DNA of 15,347 nt from Hydrogenophaga sp. (GTDB lineage Bacteria > Pseudomonadota > Gammaproteobacteria > Burkholderiales > Burkholderiaceae_C). Below the pieces are notes generated by a model. That model saw only the letters and a list, made by a program, of their open reading frames with translations. It was not told the DNA's origin and did not search any database. Where the stretch lies: positions 1 to 15,347 of the forward strand of contig JAUXXN010000571.1 in NCBI GenBank assembly GCA_030684755.1, in the 5' to 3' direction. Shown here in pieces: positions 1-8,496 of this stretch. Position numbers and translations under genes: made by a program. The number at the start of each line of letters is the position of its first letter. Position 1 is the stretch's first letter.

Positions 1-246
1 GCCAACCCCTACACCCGGCGCGTGCGCTTCATCAGCCTGCGAGGCAGCGAGGCGCCCAGCGCTCAGTGGCTCAGCGAACGGCGCAACTTAAGCGCAGACT
101 TCGCTACCCTGTTCGCAGACGAACTGCCCCCTGGTGCAACCGTGCCGGGTGTGAGCGCGGTGCTGGTGGGCGCCGACAGCGACAACACCGCCAGCCGCAG
201 CCTGGGCTGGGTGGCCGATTTGCGGCTGGCACCGCTCAGCCCGTAG
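1..246 (+). CDS. DUF3047 domain protein, C-terminal part
   Basis: The open frame runs in from the left edge and stops at TAG 244-246, leaving the last 81 residues of a longer protein. The pattern matches the C-terminus of the DUF3047 family: an RRVRFISLRG strand, then W-x4-RRN-x2-ADF-x2-LFADELPPG, then an AVLVGADSDNTAS segment, and a final GWVADLRL strand. The family has no established biochemical role; members are commonly predicted exported proteins, but the N-terminus that would show this lies outside the window. The gene converges on the c-di-GMP signalling gene to its right, so the two are not one operon. The family call rests on pattern memory and is fairly secure; function is unknown. 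Confidence 0.75.
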   Translation, partial: ANPYTRRVRFISLRGSEAPSAQWLSERRNLSADFATLFADELPPGATVPGVSAVLVGADSDNTASRSLGWVADLRLAPLSP

Positions 247-267
247 AGCCCGGACCATGTGGACGGC

Positions 268-292
268 GGGCCAAGCCCGTTGGCCCCAACGG
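268..292. terminator. overlapping hairpins between convergent genes
   Basis: GGGCCAA (268-274) and TTGGCCC (280-286) form a perfect 7-bp stem with a 5-base loop. CCGTTG (277-282) and CAACGG (287-292) form a second, mutually exclusive 6-bp stem. They lie between two convergent genes, where a bidirectional terminator is expected. No T-tract follows on either strand, so this is not a textbook intrinsic terminator. Confidence 0.4.
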
Positions 293-315
293 CGCCTTGG
301 CCGGTGGACTCAAGC

Positions 316-1290
316 CTATTGGTCGGTGAAGCAGACCCGGTTTTTACCGCTGTGTTTGGCCACGTAAAGGTTTTTATCGGCTGCGCCAATCAATTGTTCC
401 GCGTCGATGATGCCGCTCTGGAAGCTCTCGGCCACACCCAAACTGATGGTCATCACGCCCAAACCCAGGTTGTGCTCGTGCAACACCTTTTGCTCAATCA
501 CCGCTTTGCGAATGCGCTCGGCCAATGTTGCGGCGTCGGCCAAGGCCGTGTCAGGCAACAGACACACGAATTCTTCGCCGCCATAACGGGCCAGAAAATC
601 GCCTGGGCGCTGCAACACCGGTTTGGCTGCTTTCACCAGGGTGCGCAAAGCTTGGTCGCCACGCAAATGACCGTAGTGGTCGTTGTAGGCCTTGAAAAAA
701 TCCACGTCCATCAAAATCACCGACAACGGCTTCGCCGTGCGCTGAGCACGGCGCCATTCGGTTTGTAACTGGTCGTCAAAATAGCGGCGGTTGAAGGCAC
801 CGGTCATCCCATCCAGGTAGACCCACTGGTGCATCAGGTCCGACTGGAACTTGAGTTTGAGATGGGTGTGAACGCGCGCCTTCACCACGCTGGGGTTGAT
901 GGGTTTGGATATGAAGTCCACCGCGCCCGCTTGGAGGCAGCGGGTTTCCATGTCGGTGCTGGTGTGCGCTGTGACAAAAATAACCGGAATATTGCGCGTA
1001 GCCTCATCGGCTTTGAGCGCTTCCAGCACATGGAAACCGTCCATATCGGGCATTTCCACATCCAGCAACACCAAGTCGGGCTGGCGATCCACGCAAAACT
1101 GCACGGCCTGTTTGCCTTGGGTGACCATGAACACGCGGCATTCGGGCGACAGCGCCCGGTTCAACACCTGTATGTGCAGGGGTTGGTCTTCTACCACCAA
1201 CAGGCGCGGCTGCCTGGGAAAGCCTGAACCAGAGCTCATCAGGTGGTGCGGGTAGGTGTCGTTGTGTTTGATGTTGAATTCTTCGGTCAT
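316..1290 (-). CDS. response regulator with GGDEF diguanylate cyclase domain
   Basis: The protein has 324 residues: a receiver domain (about 30-150) joined to a GGDEF domain (about 160-324). In the receiver, D77 of LVLLDVEMPDMDG is the expected phosphoacceptor, with T107 and K129 (ISKP) in the usual switch positions. The cyclase has an intact GGEEF active site (237-241) and an RxxD inhibitory site (R228, D231) five residues before it, as in product-inhibited enzymes making c-di-GMP from two GTP. No membrane segment is seen, so it should be cytoplasmic. The ATG at 1290 was chosen because it lies 7 bases after the stop of the upstream kinase, suggesting one transcript and coupled translation. 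Its Shine-Dalgarno is poor, and ATG 1239 is an alternative. The frame also stays open upstream to 1392, but that part overlaps the kinase and does not look like receiver sequence. Phosphorylation by the adjacent kinase is inferred. Confidence 0.93.
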   Translation of the reverse strand: MTEEFNIKHNDTYPHHLMSSGSGFPRQPRLLVVEDQPLHIQVLNRALSPECRVFMVTQGKQAVQFCVDRQPDLVLLDVEMPDMDGFHVLEALKADEATRNIPVIFVTAHTSTDMETRCLQAGAVDFISKPINPSVVKARVHTHLKLKFQSDLMHQWVYLDGMTGAFNRRYFDDQLQTEWRRAQRTAKPLSVILMDVDFFKAYNDHYGHLRGDQALRTLVKAAKPVLQRPGDFLARYGGEEFVCLLPDTALADAATLAERIRKAVIEQKVLHEHNLGLGVMTISLGVAESFQSGIIDAEQLIGAADKNLYVAKHSGKNRVCFTDQ

Positions 1291-1297
1291 CTGAAGG

Positions 1298-4200
1298 TCA
1301 AGGCGTCTGAAGCGCTTGTATATCTTGTGCGTTTTTAAGCAGATTGGCAGCGGGTTGAACCGCCCTTTCAAAGTCCAAATCGCGCATTGCATCTTCCAGG
1401 GATTGCCAGAAAGATTCTGTCGCGGGTTCGCGCCAGATTTGAAGCTGCTTGTGCAGCTCCAACGCCTGTAGATCGGACTCTTTCAGGCAAGTCATTAGGT
1501 TTTGTAGCGCATGCACCAGTGCATGCAAATCGGTTGGGCTGGAGTTGCCTGCGGGCGAGACAGCAGCCACCGCCTCAAACGGCTCCGCCGAATTTGCAGG
1601 TGCAGGCTCCATCGCCATCCAACGCAGGGCGGCATCGCGGGCTTGTTTGACCAGCTCGATCAGATGATCCATCTGATCGAACATTGGCGCATCCATGGTC
1701 GCGTTGGATAGGGTACCCAGTTGTTTGAACATCAGTTCGGCATCGGCCGACGCTTGGGCCAATGCAGTCAACCCGAGCGTGGCAGCGGTGCCCTTGAGGG
1801 AATGGCACGCTGCGGACCAACGGGCCAGTGTGGTGTCGCTGCGGTCCGCCAAATCGGTCTGGAGCGCGGGCACGTCGCCCACAAAATGCTCCAGCAAGGT
1901 GCGGTAAAAGTCGCTGTCACCACCCAAGCGATCAACCGCTTGCTGCGGGTCAAAACCCGGTGTGGAGCGGGTCAAAGAACCCTGAAACGCCGCCGGTGAG
2001 GGCTGCACTGACGGCACGGCGGGTGGGTCTGTGAGCACCGGCTCAGTGATCACATCCAAAGGCAATGGCAGAGACTCCGGCGGTGCAACACCATGCCGCT
2101 CAAACACCCAATAGCGCAGCTGTGCCACCAGCTTGTTCAAATCAAATGGCTTGCCCGTGTGGTCGTCCATGCCTGCTTCCAGGCAGGCCTCCCGGTCGGC
2201 GGCCATGGCATTGGCGGTCATGGCGATGATGGGCAAATCGGTGCGCCCCAGGCGCTGGCGAATGGCTTGGGTGGCTTGAAGGCCATCCATTTCGGGCATT
2301 TGCATGTCCATCAGCACCACGTCGAAATGCGCGCCAGGCGCGTCAATGGCGTCCAGCGCCTCCTGCCCGTTGTGGGCCACAAACATCGTGGCGCCTTTGC
2401 GCTTGAGCAGCTCGGTGGCCACCTGCTGGTTGATGAGATTGTCCTCGGCCAGCAAAATGCGCATGCCCGCCAACTCGTTGCTGGGTGCGGCCACCGGGGG
2501 CTGGCGCACCAAAGCGGCAACCCCTGCCTGCGTCGGTTGTATGGCCTCCATGAAGCCCTCGGGCGTGACCGGTTTGAGCAGGTAGGCGTTGATGCCGTCT
2601 TTGGGCAGGGCGCTGTTTTCTTGCAACACGTCGGGCACCTGCGACGCCACCAGCACAAAGCGCGGCAGCGTCAACTCAGGTGCCAGCGCCTGCTGGTACT
2701 GGCGCAACGCAGCCACCGTGGCAGTTCCGGTTTGGTCCGCCACGCGGTCGGCCACCAGCACAACGTTGAAAGCCTGGCCCCGTTTGGCGCGGCTGCGCAT
2801 GGCATCTTGGGCTTGGGCGAGCGACTCGGCCGTGTCCACAAAACAGCCCAAACCGCGCAACTGGCGCGCATGCACCACGCGCGCCACCGGCCCTTCGTCG
2901 AGCACCAGCGCCGTGGCCGCGTTGGCCGGGTTGGGGGCTGTCCGCTTGGGCTCCCCGTGCACCGGCAACACCAGTTCAAACGAAAACACGCTGCCCACAC
3001 CCGGTTCGCTTTCAAGCTTGAGTGTGCCGCCCATGAGCGCCACCAGTCGGCGCGAAATGGCCAGTCCCAGGCCGGTGCCGCCAAAGCGGCGCGAGGTGGA
3101 GGCTTCGGCCTGCGAAAACCCTTCAAAGATGCGCGCCTGCTGCTCGGGCGTCACACCCATGCCCGTGTCCTTGACCGCAAACAACAGCCGCACCTTGTCG
3201 CCCAGGTGCTCTTGCAACTTGACTTGCAGCAACACCTCGCCCTGGCCGGTGAACTTGATGGCGTTGCCCCCCAGGTTGATCAACACCTGCTTGAGCCGCA
3301 TGGCGTCAAACACCAGCTCGCGCGGAATGTCTATGTCAACGTCAAACAGCAGATCCAGCCGCTTTTTGCCCAGACTGCCGGCCAAGATCACACCCAGTTC
3401 GCGCAGCGCGGTGTCGAGCACGGTGGGCTCGGGGTCCAGCTGCATCTTGCCGGCCTCGACCTTGGAGAAATCCAGAATGTCGTTCAGGATACCCAGCAGC
3501 GACTTGGACGCCGCCTGCGTTTTGTTGATGTAATCGGCCTGCCCCTGCGTCAGGGGCGTGGTTTGCAACAACTGCAACATGCCCAATATGGCGTTCATGG
3601 GTGTGCGGATCTCGTGGCTCACGTTGGCCAGAAACTGGCTCTTGCTGCGCGAAGCGTCCTCGGCCAACTCCACGGCGCGTTTCAACTCGGTCACATCGAT
3701 GCGGAATCCCACGTGGTAGCCATCGGTGGTGCGGCATTCGGCCACACGAACCCAGCGGCCATGGGTCAGCTGGGTCTCAAAGGTCACTTGGTTGCGGTTG
3801 TGCAACTCCAGCCGCTCGACCAAGAAGGCCTCTTCGCGGCCTTTGGCCGAGGGGTACTGCCCATGGGCAATACCGTAACGAATAACGTCTTCAAACTTGG
3901 CCCCGAGGTGAATGGCAGGAGCCGACTCGGCAAACAGTTCCACATACCGCTGGTTGTGCAGCACCAGCCGGTCGCTTGGGTCGTACAGCACAAAGGCTTC
4001 GTCCAGCGTGTCAATGGCCGAACGCAAAATACGCTCATTTTCTTCAATGCGCTGGCGCGCCTGCACCCGTTCGGTGATGTCTTGCGTGATGCCGATCAGT
4101 CGCCAAGGTTTGCCATCTTTCAGCTCGGGGCTCGCCGCTACACGAACCCACTTAGTTTCGCCCTGAAAGGTGGTGAACTGCAACTCCAGATCGAAACCGT

Positions 4201-6211
4201 CGCCTTGTTCACGCGCGGCTTGCCAGGCTTGGCCAATCGACGCGATGGACTTGGGCGCATAGCGTGCGCGCACCTCAGCCGCCGTTGGCCGGAGTCCCTC
4301 GGGGGTGTCCATGATGCGCAAAGACTCCAGCGACCAGTCCATCGTGTGGGTCTGGAAGTCGGCCACCCAATAGCCCACCTTGGCAATTTCGCCCATGCGG
4401 TGAAAGAAGTCGCGGTTGACGCGCAGTTTTTCCTCCACCTGCTTGCGATGGGTGATGTCAAAGCGGATGGAGACGTACTTCTCAATCTCGCCTTGCCCAT
4501 TGAACACCGGCGCCATCATGCTGTTGACCCAATACAGTTCGCCGTTGCGGTTGCGGTTGCACACCTCGCCACGCCACGGTTTGCCTTGTGCAATGGTGTC
4601 CCACATCTCCTTCCAGAAGGCTTTGTCGTGCTGCCCTGAGTTGACAATGCGGTGGTTCTGGCCCAAAAGCTCCTCGGCACTGTAGCCGCTGATATCCACA
4701 AACAAGGGGTTGGCCCGGGTGATGTTGCCCTTGACGTCGGTCTCCGACACGATGGCATGCGCGTTCAAAGTGCGCATCAGAGCATCGTTTTCATTCAAGG
4801 CGTTTTGCAGCAATTCGGCATTGCTGCGCTCTTCGTGAATGTCGGTCTGAATCTCGATATAGCCCAAAAATGCCTGCTCGCGGTCAAAACGGGGTCGCAA
4901 CTCCAAGCGAACCCAGTAATGCTCGCCGTTTTTGCGCCGGTTTATGACATCGACTTCCATGCCCACACGGTCTTGCTTGGCTTGGCGCACGCGCTGCACC
5001 ACTGTCGGAGGCGTCTGGGGCGAGCCCAATAACTTTTCAGGAAGGGCACCCAAAGCATCGTCGGCGGAAAAACCGGTCTGCTTGCTGAAACCTTCATTCA
5101 CCCAATAAATGCGACCGTCCACACCGGTCAAAATCACCGCGCTGTGGGTGAACTGGGCCACGTCAGACAAAGTGTCACGCTCTATCGACACCGAGTCGGC
5201 AAGCTCACGAATGCGGGCGCGGTCCAGCAGCAGCAAACGCAGCGTCCCAGCTGCCAACAAGCTGGCCAACACCCCGCTGAACAGGGCGACCCAAGCGGGT
5301 GCCAGATTGAGCCAAGCCGCCTCAAACACCGGGGTTGAACTGCTGACCAGCTTCCATTGCCGCCCACCGAGGCGCAACAAGTCCACGCGGTGAAATTTAT
5401 GGCCCTCGTAGTCGGCACGCTGGTAGCTGCGCGTCCACAACCCCGTTGGGTCGCCCAGACTGAAGATCAGCGTGTCGGCATCTGCACGGGTGTCGTAAAT
5501 GTGCAACTGCAAAGCATCTTGCTTCAGGCCATTGACCAGACCCAACCAGTCGGGCTCAAAAACCGCCACCATCCAACCCTTCAAACGCTCTTGCCGGTCC
5601 CTTAAATTGTCGGGAGGCACAGCGTCTTGGTACATCGGCAAAGCCAACAGCATGTTCTTGCTGCTCACGTGCTCTTGAGCCAGATCAAGCGGATCGGACA
5701 GCATGGCGCTGGCACGGTGCATGGCCTGTTGCAGCACCTGAACAGCTTCTGGGTACACCGACAAGTCCAGCCCCACCCAATCCGGCGGAAACGGTTCCGC
5801 AAAAACCACCGGAAAACGAGGCGGTGCATCGTGCTCTATTTGAGCATTTACATAAAACAAGGCCCGTAGCGTGGGCTGGTGGGTGGGCAAATGAAGGTTG
5901 TTCACGTACCGAGAAAACTCGTGGGCTTCCACATTTTCAGAAGCCGACATAAAAGACACCAGCCCGCGCAGCGTCTTGAACTGGCGTTCGTGGTCGTTTT
6001 CAATAGCGATACGCAGCGTTTGAGCCTGCTGCTGAAAGGCCTGCTCGGCCACCTCATAGGCTTTGTTGCGCAACAAAGACGCGACGAACACCGACAAGGC
6101 CAAACCCAGCAAAAAAACCAGCACAGGCCAGAGTTTGACGCCTGCACCCGGGGGGGCAGCGACCCCGAAAGAACGCCCGGACTGGGCCTGTGTCGCAGGT
6201 CGATCAGCCAT
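1298..6211 (-). CDS. CHASE/PAS hybrid sensor histidine kinase with receivers and Hpt
   Basis: A 1637-residue membrane kinase. Order: TM1 (about 26-47), periplasmic CHASE sensor (about 70-270), TM2 (about 303-329), four PAS domains (about 352-460, 475-590, 601-715, 727-845), HisKA with H866 in NVSHEIRTP, and HATPase with N979/N983, DTGMG (1015-1019) and GGTGLGL (1044-1050). Then come a degenerate receiver (about 1100-1225), an intact receiver with D1302 ([11 protein letters not shown]), T1332 and K1354, and an Hpt domain with H1470 ([11 protein letters not shown]). A helical tail of about 75 residues ends the protein. This holds every step of a His-Asp-His relay, and the final acceptor is probably the receiver-GGDEF protein encoded 7 bases downstream. 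The first receiver has Ala (A1154) where the phosphorylated Asp should be and lacks the MPxMDG loop. The ATG at 6211 has a GAGAGG ribosome site 7 bases upstream. The ligand of the CHASE domain cannot be told from sequence. Confidence 0.95.
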   Translation of the reverse strand: MADRPATQAQSGRSFGVAAPPGAGVKLWPVLVFLLGLALSVFVASLLRNKAYEVAEQAFQQQAQTLRIAIENDHERQFKTLRGLVSFMSASENVEAHEFSRYVNNLHLPTHQPTLRALFYVNAQIEHDAPPRFPVVFAEPFPPDWVGLDLSVYPEAVQVLQQAMHRASAMLSDPLDLAQEHVSSKNMLLALPMYQDAVPPDNLRDRQERLKGWMVAVFEPDWLGLVNGLKQDALQLHIYDTRADADTLIFSLGDPTGLWTRSYQRADYEGHKFHRVDLLRLGGRQWKLVSSSTPVFEAAWLNLAPAWVALFSGVLASLLAAGTLRLLLLDRARIRELADSVSIERDTLSDVAQFTHSAVILTGVDGRIYWVNEGFSKQTGFSADDALGALPEKLLGSPQTPPTVVQRVRQAKQDRVGMEVDVINRRKNGEHYWVRLELRPRFDREQAFLGYIEIQTDIHEERSNAELLQNALNENDALMRTLNAHAIVSETDVKGNITRANPLFVDISGYSAEELLGQNHRIVNSGQHDKAFWKEMWDTIAQGKPWRGEVCNRNRNGELYWVNSMMAPVFNGQGEIEKYVSIRFDITHRKQVEEKLRVNRDFFHRMGEIAKVGYWVADFQTHTMDWSLESLRIMDTPEGLRPTAAEVRARYAPKSIASIGQAWQAAREQGDGFDLELQFTTFQGETKWVRVAASPELKDGKPWRLIGITQDITERVQARQRIEENERILRSAIDTLDEAFVLYDPSDRLVLHNQRYVELFAESAPAIHLGAKFEDVIRYGIAHGQYPSAKGREEAFLVERLELHNRNQVTFETQLTHGRWVRVAECRTTDGYHVGFRIDVTELKRAVELAEDASRSKSQFLANVSHEIRTPMNAILGMLQLLQTTPLTQGQADYINKTQAASKSLLGILNDILDFSKVEAGKMQLDPEPTVLDTALRELGVILAGSLGKKRLDLLFDVDIDIPRELVFDAMRLKQVLINLGGNAIKFTGQGEVLLQVKLQEHLGDKVRLLFAVKDTGMGVTPEQQARIFEGFSQAEASTSRRFGGTGLGLAISRRLVALMGGTLKLESEPGVGSVFSFELVLPVHGEPKRTAPNPANAATALVLDEGPVARVVHARQLRGLGCFVDTAESLAQAQDAMRSRAKRGQAFNVVLVADRVADQTGTATVAALRQYQQALAPELTLPRFVLVASQVPDVLQENSALPKDGINAYLLKPVTPEGFMEAIQPTQAGVAALVRQPPVAAPSNELAGMRILLAEDNLINQQVATELLKRKGATMFVAHNGQEALDAIDAPGAHFDVVLMDMQMPEMDGLQATQAIRQRLGRTDLPIIAMTANAMAADREACLEAGMDDHTGKPFDLNKLVAQLRYWVFERHGVAPPESLPLPLDVITEPVLTDPPAVPSVQPSPAAFQGSLTRSTPGFDPQQAVDRLGGDSDFYRTLLEHFVGDVPALQTDLADRSDTTLARWSAACHSLKGTAATLGLTALAQASADAELMFKQLGTLSNATMDAPMFDQMDHLIELVKQARDAALRWMAMEPAPANSAEPFEAVAAVSPAGNSSPTDLHALVHALQNLMTCLKESDLQALELHKQLQIWREPATESFWQSLEDAMRDLDFERAVQPAANLLKNAQDIQALQTP

Positions 6212-6218
6212 GCATCAG

Positions 6219-6224
6219 CCTCTC
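6219..6224 (-). promoter_or_regulatory. ribosome binding site of the hybrid kinase
   Basis: On the minus strand GAGAGG sits 7 bases before the ATG at 6209-6211. It decides the kinase start in favour of this ATG over an out-of-frame ATG at 6213-6215. Confidence 0.6.
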
Positions 6225-6433
6225 AATGGGGCCTGAAAGAGGCATGGCAGCAGCCAGACGGGCTCGCTGACGTACCCTTTTGGATGGCTCAGGTTCAAGG
6301 TCTTGGTGGTTTTCACACAAATAATTGAAAATCAAACTACCGTGGCAATTAAGCCAATATTGAATCTCAAAAATTATGCAGTGAAATACTTGCAAAAACC
6401 TTGGGTTTTTAAGCTTATGTTGAAGCAGTAGGT
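6225..6433. other. AT-rich intergenic region upstream of the kinase
   Basis: No convincing gene lies here. The part from about 6310 to 6420 is clearly richer in A+T than the surrounding genes and probably holds the kinase promoter. On the minus strand a TTGCCA box (6342-6347) stands 17 bases before an ATTATT sequence, which is a weak sigma-70 match, so no promoter is called. AAAAACC (6394-6400) and GGTTTTT (6404-6410) form a 7-bp AT-rich hairpin of unknown role. Confidence 0.4.
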
Positions 6434-6494
6434 AAAAGGCCCACAGCGACGCTGTGTTGGACCAACAAAACCGTTAAATAATGCCGGTCGGCAT
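6434..6494 (-). terminator. tandem terminator-like hairpins after the HiPIP gene
   Basis: Read on the minus strand, a hairpin starts at the HiPIP stop codon (ATGCCG and CGGCAT arms, 6481-6494) and is followed by TATTT. About 25 bases further on is a 7-bp hairpin, CACAGCG and CGCTGTG (6442-6456), followed within a few bases by TTTT (6434-6437). Either could end the HiPIP transcript before the kinase gene. Neither has a long T-tract, so the call is moderate. Confidence 0.45.
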
Positions 6495-6802
6495 CAGCCC
6501 TTTTTGACCCATGCGTTGCACCAGCCCTTGCCAGCCACCTGTTTACCCGCGAACAATGGGCAGCCGCCCCAAGGGTCTGTGGCCTTGGCTTGGTACAAAG
6601 CGCAGTTGTTGCACAGTTGACCAGCCGCGTACTTGGGAAACTTTTTGGTGTCGGTCTTGGTGGCATCTTCAAAATAACCCAGCGCAACGGCTTGGGGGTC
6701 TTTTTCATTGAGTTTGACCTGTGCCTGCGCCTGCGCTGCCGTGGTGAGGGATGCGCCGCCAGCGGCCAATGTCATCAAGAATACGCGTCGTGTGTTTTTC
6801 AT
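6494..6802 (-). CDS. hip: high-potential iron-sulfur protein (HiPIP), Tat-exported
   Basis: The 102-residue protein starts with a twin-arginine signal (NTRRVFLMT, then an Ala-rich hydrophobic stretch ending near AQAQA, about residue 27). The mature part has the four HiPIP cysteines C64, C67, C81 and C95, in the order CxxC, GGC, WC, which bind one [4Fe-4S] cluster. HiPIPs are small periplasmic electron carriers that feed terminal oxidases or photosynthetic reaction centres. Export by Tat fits a protein folded around its cluster in the cytoplasm. The start is fixed by the signal peptide; the ribosome site before it is weak. The DCC gene ends 88 bases upstream on the same strand, so the two may share a transcript. 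Its electron donor and acceptor are not encoded in the window. Confidence 0.93.
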   Translation of the reverse strand: MKNTRRVFLMTLAAGGASLTTAAQAQAQVKLNEKDPQAVALGYFEDATKTDTKKFPKYAAGQLCNNCALYQAKATDPWGGCPLFAGKQVAGKGWCNAWVKKG

Positions 6803-6890
6803 GGGGTTGTAGTTTCTTCATGCAAGCCGGTTAGAGCATCTGTGCACGGCCGAGGGCTTGCGGTCTCGGTGTGTTCTGAAAATGCGTGGT

Positions 6891-7268
6891 TTAAGCCTTG
6901 CGCCAGCCACGGCGAACCACCAAAAAAACCCGGTAGCCCGCTTCCAGCAACCACAGCGTGGCGCCCGTGCCCAGCAAGCGCCCCAACCAAGCCCAGCGCG
7001 GCAGTGAACGCCACAGGGTGGTGAAGGCGGCGGCGCCGCTGACCAAGTTGCCATTGGGGCAGCGCAGGTGCAGCCGCGCCATGGCCGCACTGCGGGAAAG
7101 CCCTGCGCCCAGCTCGGACGCGTCGCAGTGCGCCACGTCTACCCAACACAGGCCGTCGGCGCCTGGCTGGCTCTGGTACATCGCGATCTCGCGGGAGCAC
7201 ACCGGGCATCCGCCGTCGTAGTACACCGTTGTGTTGGTTTTGGTGGTTGGCTGAGTTGTATCTGACAT
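6891..7268 (-). CDS. DCC-family thiol-disulfide oxidoreductase-like protein (DUF393)
   Basis: The 125-residue protein carries the family signature near its start: YYDGGCPVCSREI, with D18, C21 and C24 forming DxxCxxC. The later SRSAAMARLHLRCPNGNLVSGAAAF segment is the second conserved block. The family is predicted to have a thioredoxin-like fold with a redox CxxC, but substrates are unknown. A basic, moderately hydrophobic C-terminus (WLLEAGYRVFLVVRRGWRKA) ends the protein. The ATG at 7268 was chosen; a TTG six codons upstream (7286) is possible but less likely. The gene is divergent from a MerR regulator and precedes the HiPIP gene. In Proteobacteria, DCC genes often sit near MerR/LitR-type regulators and photolyases; no photolyase is present here. 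Confidence 0.88.
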   Translation of the reverse strand: MSDTTQPTTKTNTTVYYDGGCPVCSREIAMYQSQPGADGLCWVDVAHCDASELGAGLSRSAAMARLHLRCPNGNLVSGAAAFTTLWRSLPRWAWLGRLLGTGATLWLLEAGYRVFLVVRRGWRKA

Positions 7269-7288
7269 GGATCCATCATAGTTCAAAG

Positions 7289-7362
7289 CAACTCATAAGC
7301 CATTCAACTTTCAATTAACACCCAAAACACTGCGATAATACAACTCAAATCCAACTCGGTTG
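7289..7362. promoter_or_regulatory. CAACTY repeats in the DCC/merR divergent promoter region
   Basis: The hexamer CAACTC or CAACTT occurs at 7289, 7305, 7341 and 7352. The last copy is part of a short palindrome, CAACTCGGTTG (7352-7362). The last two copies lie 11 bases apart, about one helical turn, and the copies flank the candidate -10 box at 7334-7339. They could be binding sites of the MerR regulator encoded alongside. This is inference, since short repeats can arise by chance. Confidence 0.35.
7331..7339 (+). promoter_or_regulatory. candidate extended -10 promoter of the merR-type gene
   Basis: TGCGATAAT combines a TGn extension with GATAAT, five of six matches to the sigma-70 -10 box. 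No good -35 is present; TTTCAA lies 19 bases upstream, the long spacing typical of MerR-controlled promoters. A start near 7346 would give a leader of about 44 bases before the ATG at 7390. Confidence 0.4.
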
Positions 7363-7389
7363 CACACATTCCTTACACAAAGCGCCCAC

Positions 7390-8448
7390 ATGGCCCCCAC
7401 AAACGAGCCTACCGACACGCCACGGCCTTCACCCGCTTCGCAGCAGCCCCGTTTTCGAAGCGGCGCTGTCGCGCGCATGGCGGGCATGCCGGTGTCCACT
7501 TTGCGCATTTGGGAGCAGCGTTACCAAGCCGTGGGGCCCACCACCACACCCACCGGCCACCGGCTCTACACCAGCGCCGACGTGGAGCGCGTCGGCTTGT
7601 TGCGCCAGTTAACGGAGCAAGGGCACGCCATTGGATCGCTGGCAGGGCTGGGCATGGAGCAGCTGCAAAGCGTGGCCACTTCGCTGGGCCAAGCACCCTC
7701 CCGCACCGACGCACCACAGCACTTCGCCACCACACAAATCGTCGTGGTCGGTCAAGCCATGGCGCGTCGGCTCCAGCGCACGGCCGTTTTCCGCCCGTGG
7801 GCCCAGCCGCCGCAGGTGGTGGCTGTGTTCGATTCGCTGGCCGAAGCCACACAAGCCGCCACGGGCACCCAGCCGCCTATCGACCTGCTGCTGTGGCAGG
7901 TGTCGGGCTTGCAAGACGGCGATCTGCCCGAATTGGAAACCGCCCAACAAGCCTGGCGCGCACGCAGCGCGGCCGTGGCCTACCGCTTTGCAGGCGCTGC
8001 TGCGCGCAAAGCCATGGCTGGCAGCGGCGCGGTGGTGGTGCGCGAACCGGCGGACGACGCTGCGCTCGGCGCTTGGCTGTGGTCGCTCACGGCGGCCCAA
8101 GCCAGCACCACGCCCACCCACCCCTGGCTGCCGCCCGCGCTGTGCTTCACCGACAGCCCCGCACCTGCCCGGCGGTTTGACGACGCCAGCCTGACCGAAT
8201 TTGCCGGCCAGCCTTCTGGCATGGCCTGCGAATGCCCCAGCCATGTGGCCGAACTGTTGATACAAATAGCCGGGTTTGAAGCCTACTGCGCAGACTGCAC
8301 CCACCGAAGCCCCGCCGATGCCGAATTGCACGCCTACCTGCACCGCGTCGCGGGCGCCGCTCGGGTGCTTTTTGAAACCGCACTGGAACGCGTGGCCACG
8401 GCAGAAGGCAGGCCGTTGCCTTGTGCCGCCCAAAGTCCCATCCGTTAA
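7390..8448 (+). CDS. MerR-family transcriptional regulator
   Basis: A 352-residue regulator. Residues 22-90 are a MerR winged helix: FRSGAVARMAGMPVSTLRIWEQRY is the DNA-reading helix-turn-helix and GHRLYTSADVERVGLLRQL the wing and following helix. Residues about 112-235 look like a Rossmann-type fold (IVVVGQAMARRLQ, VVAVFDSLAEA, DLLLWQVSGLQ) related to the cobalamin-binding part of LitR/CarH. No cobalamin-ligating DxHxxG motif is visible, so light sensing through B12 is not supported. The C-terminus has CEC (C280, C282) and YCADC (C300, C303), then a helical end. The ATG at 7390 is preferred; it has no clear ribosome site, and a TTG at 7360 is the in-frame alternative. It probably controls itself and the divergent DCC gene. 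Targets and effector are unknown. Confidence 0.87.
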   Translation: MAPTNEPTDTPRPSPASQQPRFRSGAVARMAGMPVSTLRIWEQRYQAVGPTTTPTGHRLYTSADVERVGLLRQLTEQGHAIGSLAGLGMEQLQSVATSLGQAPSRTDAPQHFATTQIVVVGQAMARRLQRTAVFRPWAQPPQVVAVFDSLAEATQAATGTQPPIDLLLWQVSGLQDGDLPELETAQQAWRARSAAVAYRFAGAAARKAMAGSGAVVVREPADDAALGAWLWSLTAAQASTTPTHPWLPPALCFTDSPAPARRFDDASLTEFAGQPSGMACECPSHVAELLIQIAGFEAYCADCTHRSPADAELHAYLHRVAGAARVLFETALERVATAEGRPLPCAAQSPIR

Positions 8449-8485
8449 AAAACCACAGGCCCGCGCACGAAGTTCACATGTGCGC
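8447..8485 (-). terminator. candidate terminator of the membrane-protein gene
   Basis: On the minus strand GCGCAC and GTGCGC (8480-8485 and 8463-8468) form a 6-bp GC-rich stem with an 11-base loop. Ten bases later comes a run of six T (8447-8452), which overlaps the stop codon of the convergent regulator gene. The gap between stem and T-run is longer than in a standard intrinsic terminator. Confidence 0.4.
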
Positions 8486-8496
8486 TCCGCAGCACG

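Noticed and set aside
1509..1526. Perfect inverted repeat GCATGCAC-CA-GTGCATGC
   Set aside because: It lies inside the kinase coding region and is explained by the repeated codons for LHALVHAL. There is no sign of a regulatory role.
2093..4639. 848-codon open frame on the plus strand, antisense to the kinase
   Set aside because: It is rich in His, Gln and Leu without domain motifs and lies opposite a kinase whose domains are all recognisable. Long antisense frames are expected in GC-rich DNA.
6204..6395. 63-codon open frame upstream of the kinase on the minus strand
   Set aside because: It overlaps the kinase start and ribosome site and resembles no known protein; the region is better read as a leader.
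6225..6433. tRNA or riboswitch in the AT-rich spacer
   Set aside because: A GGTTCAA-like string occurs but no cloverleaf arms accompany it, and no conserved riboswitch core was seen.
7390..8448. Light-sensing B12-dependent LitR/CarH photoreceptor
   Set aside because: The central domain lacks the histidine motif for cobalamin and no photolyase or carotenoid genes are nearby.
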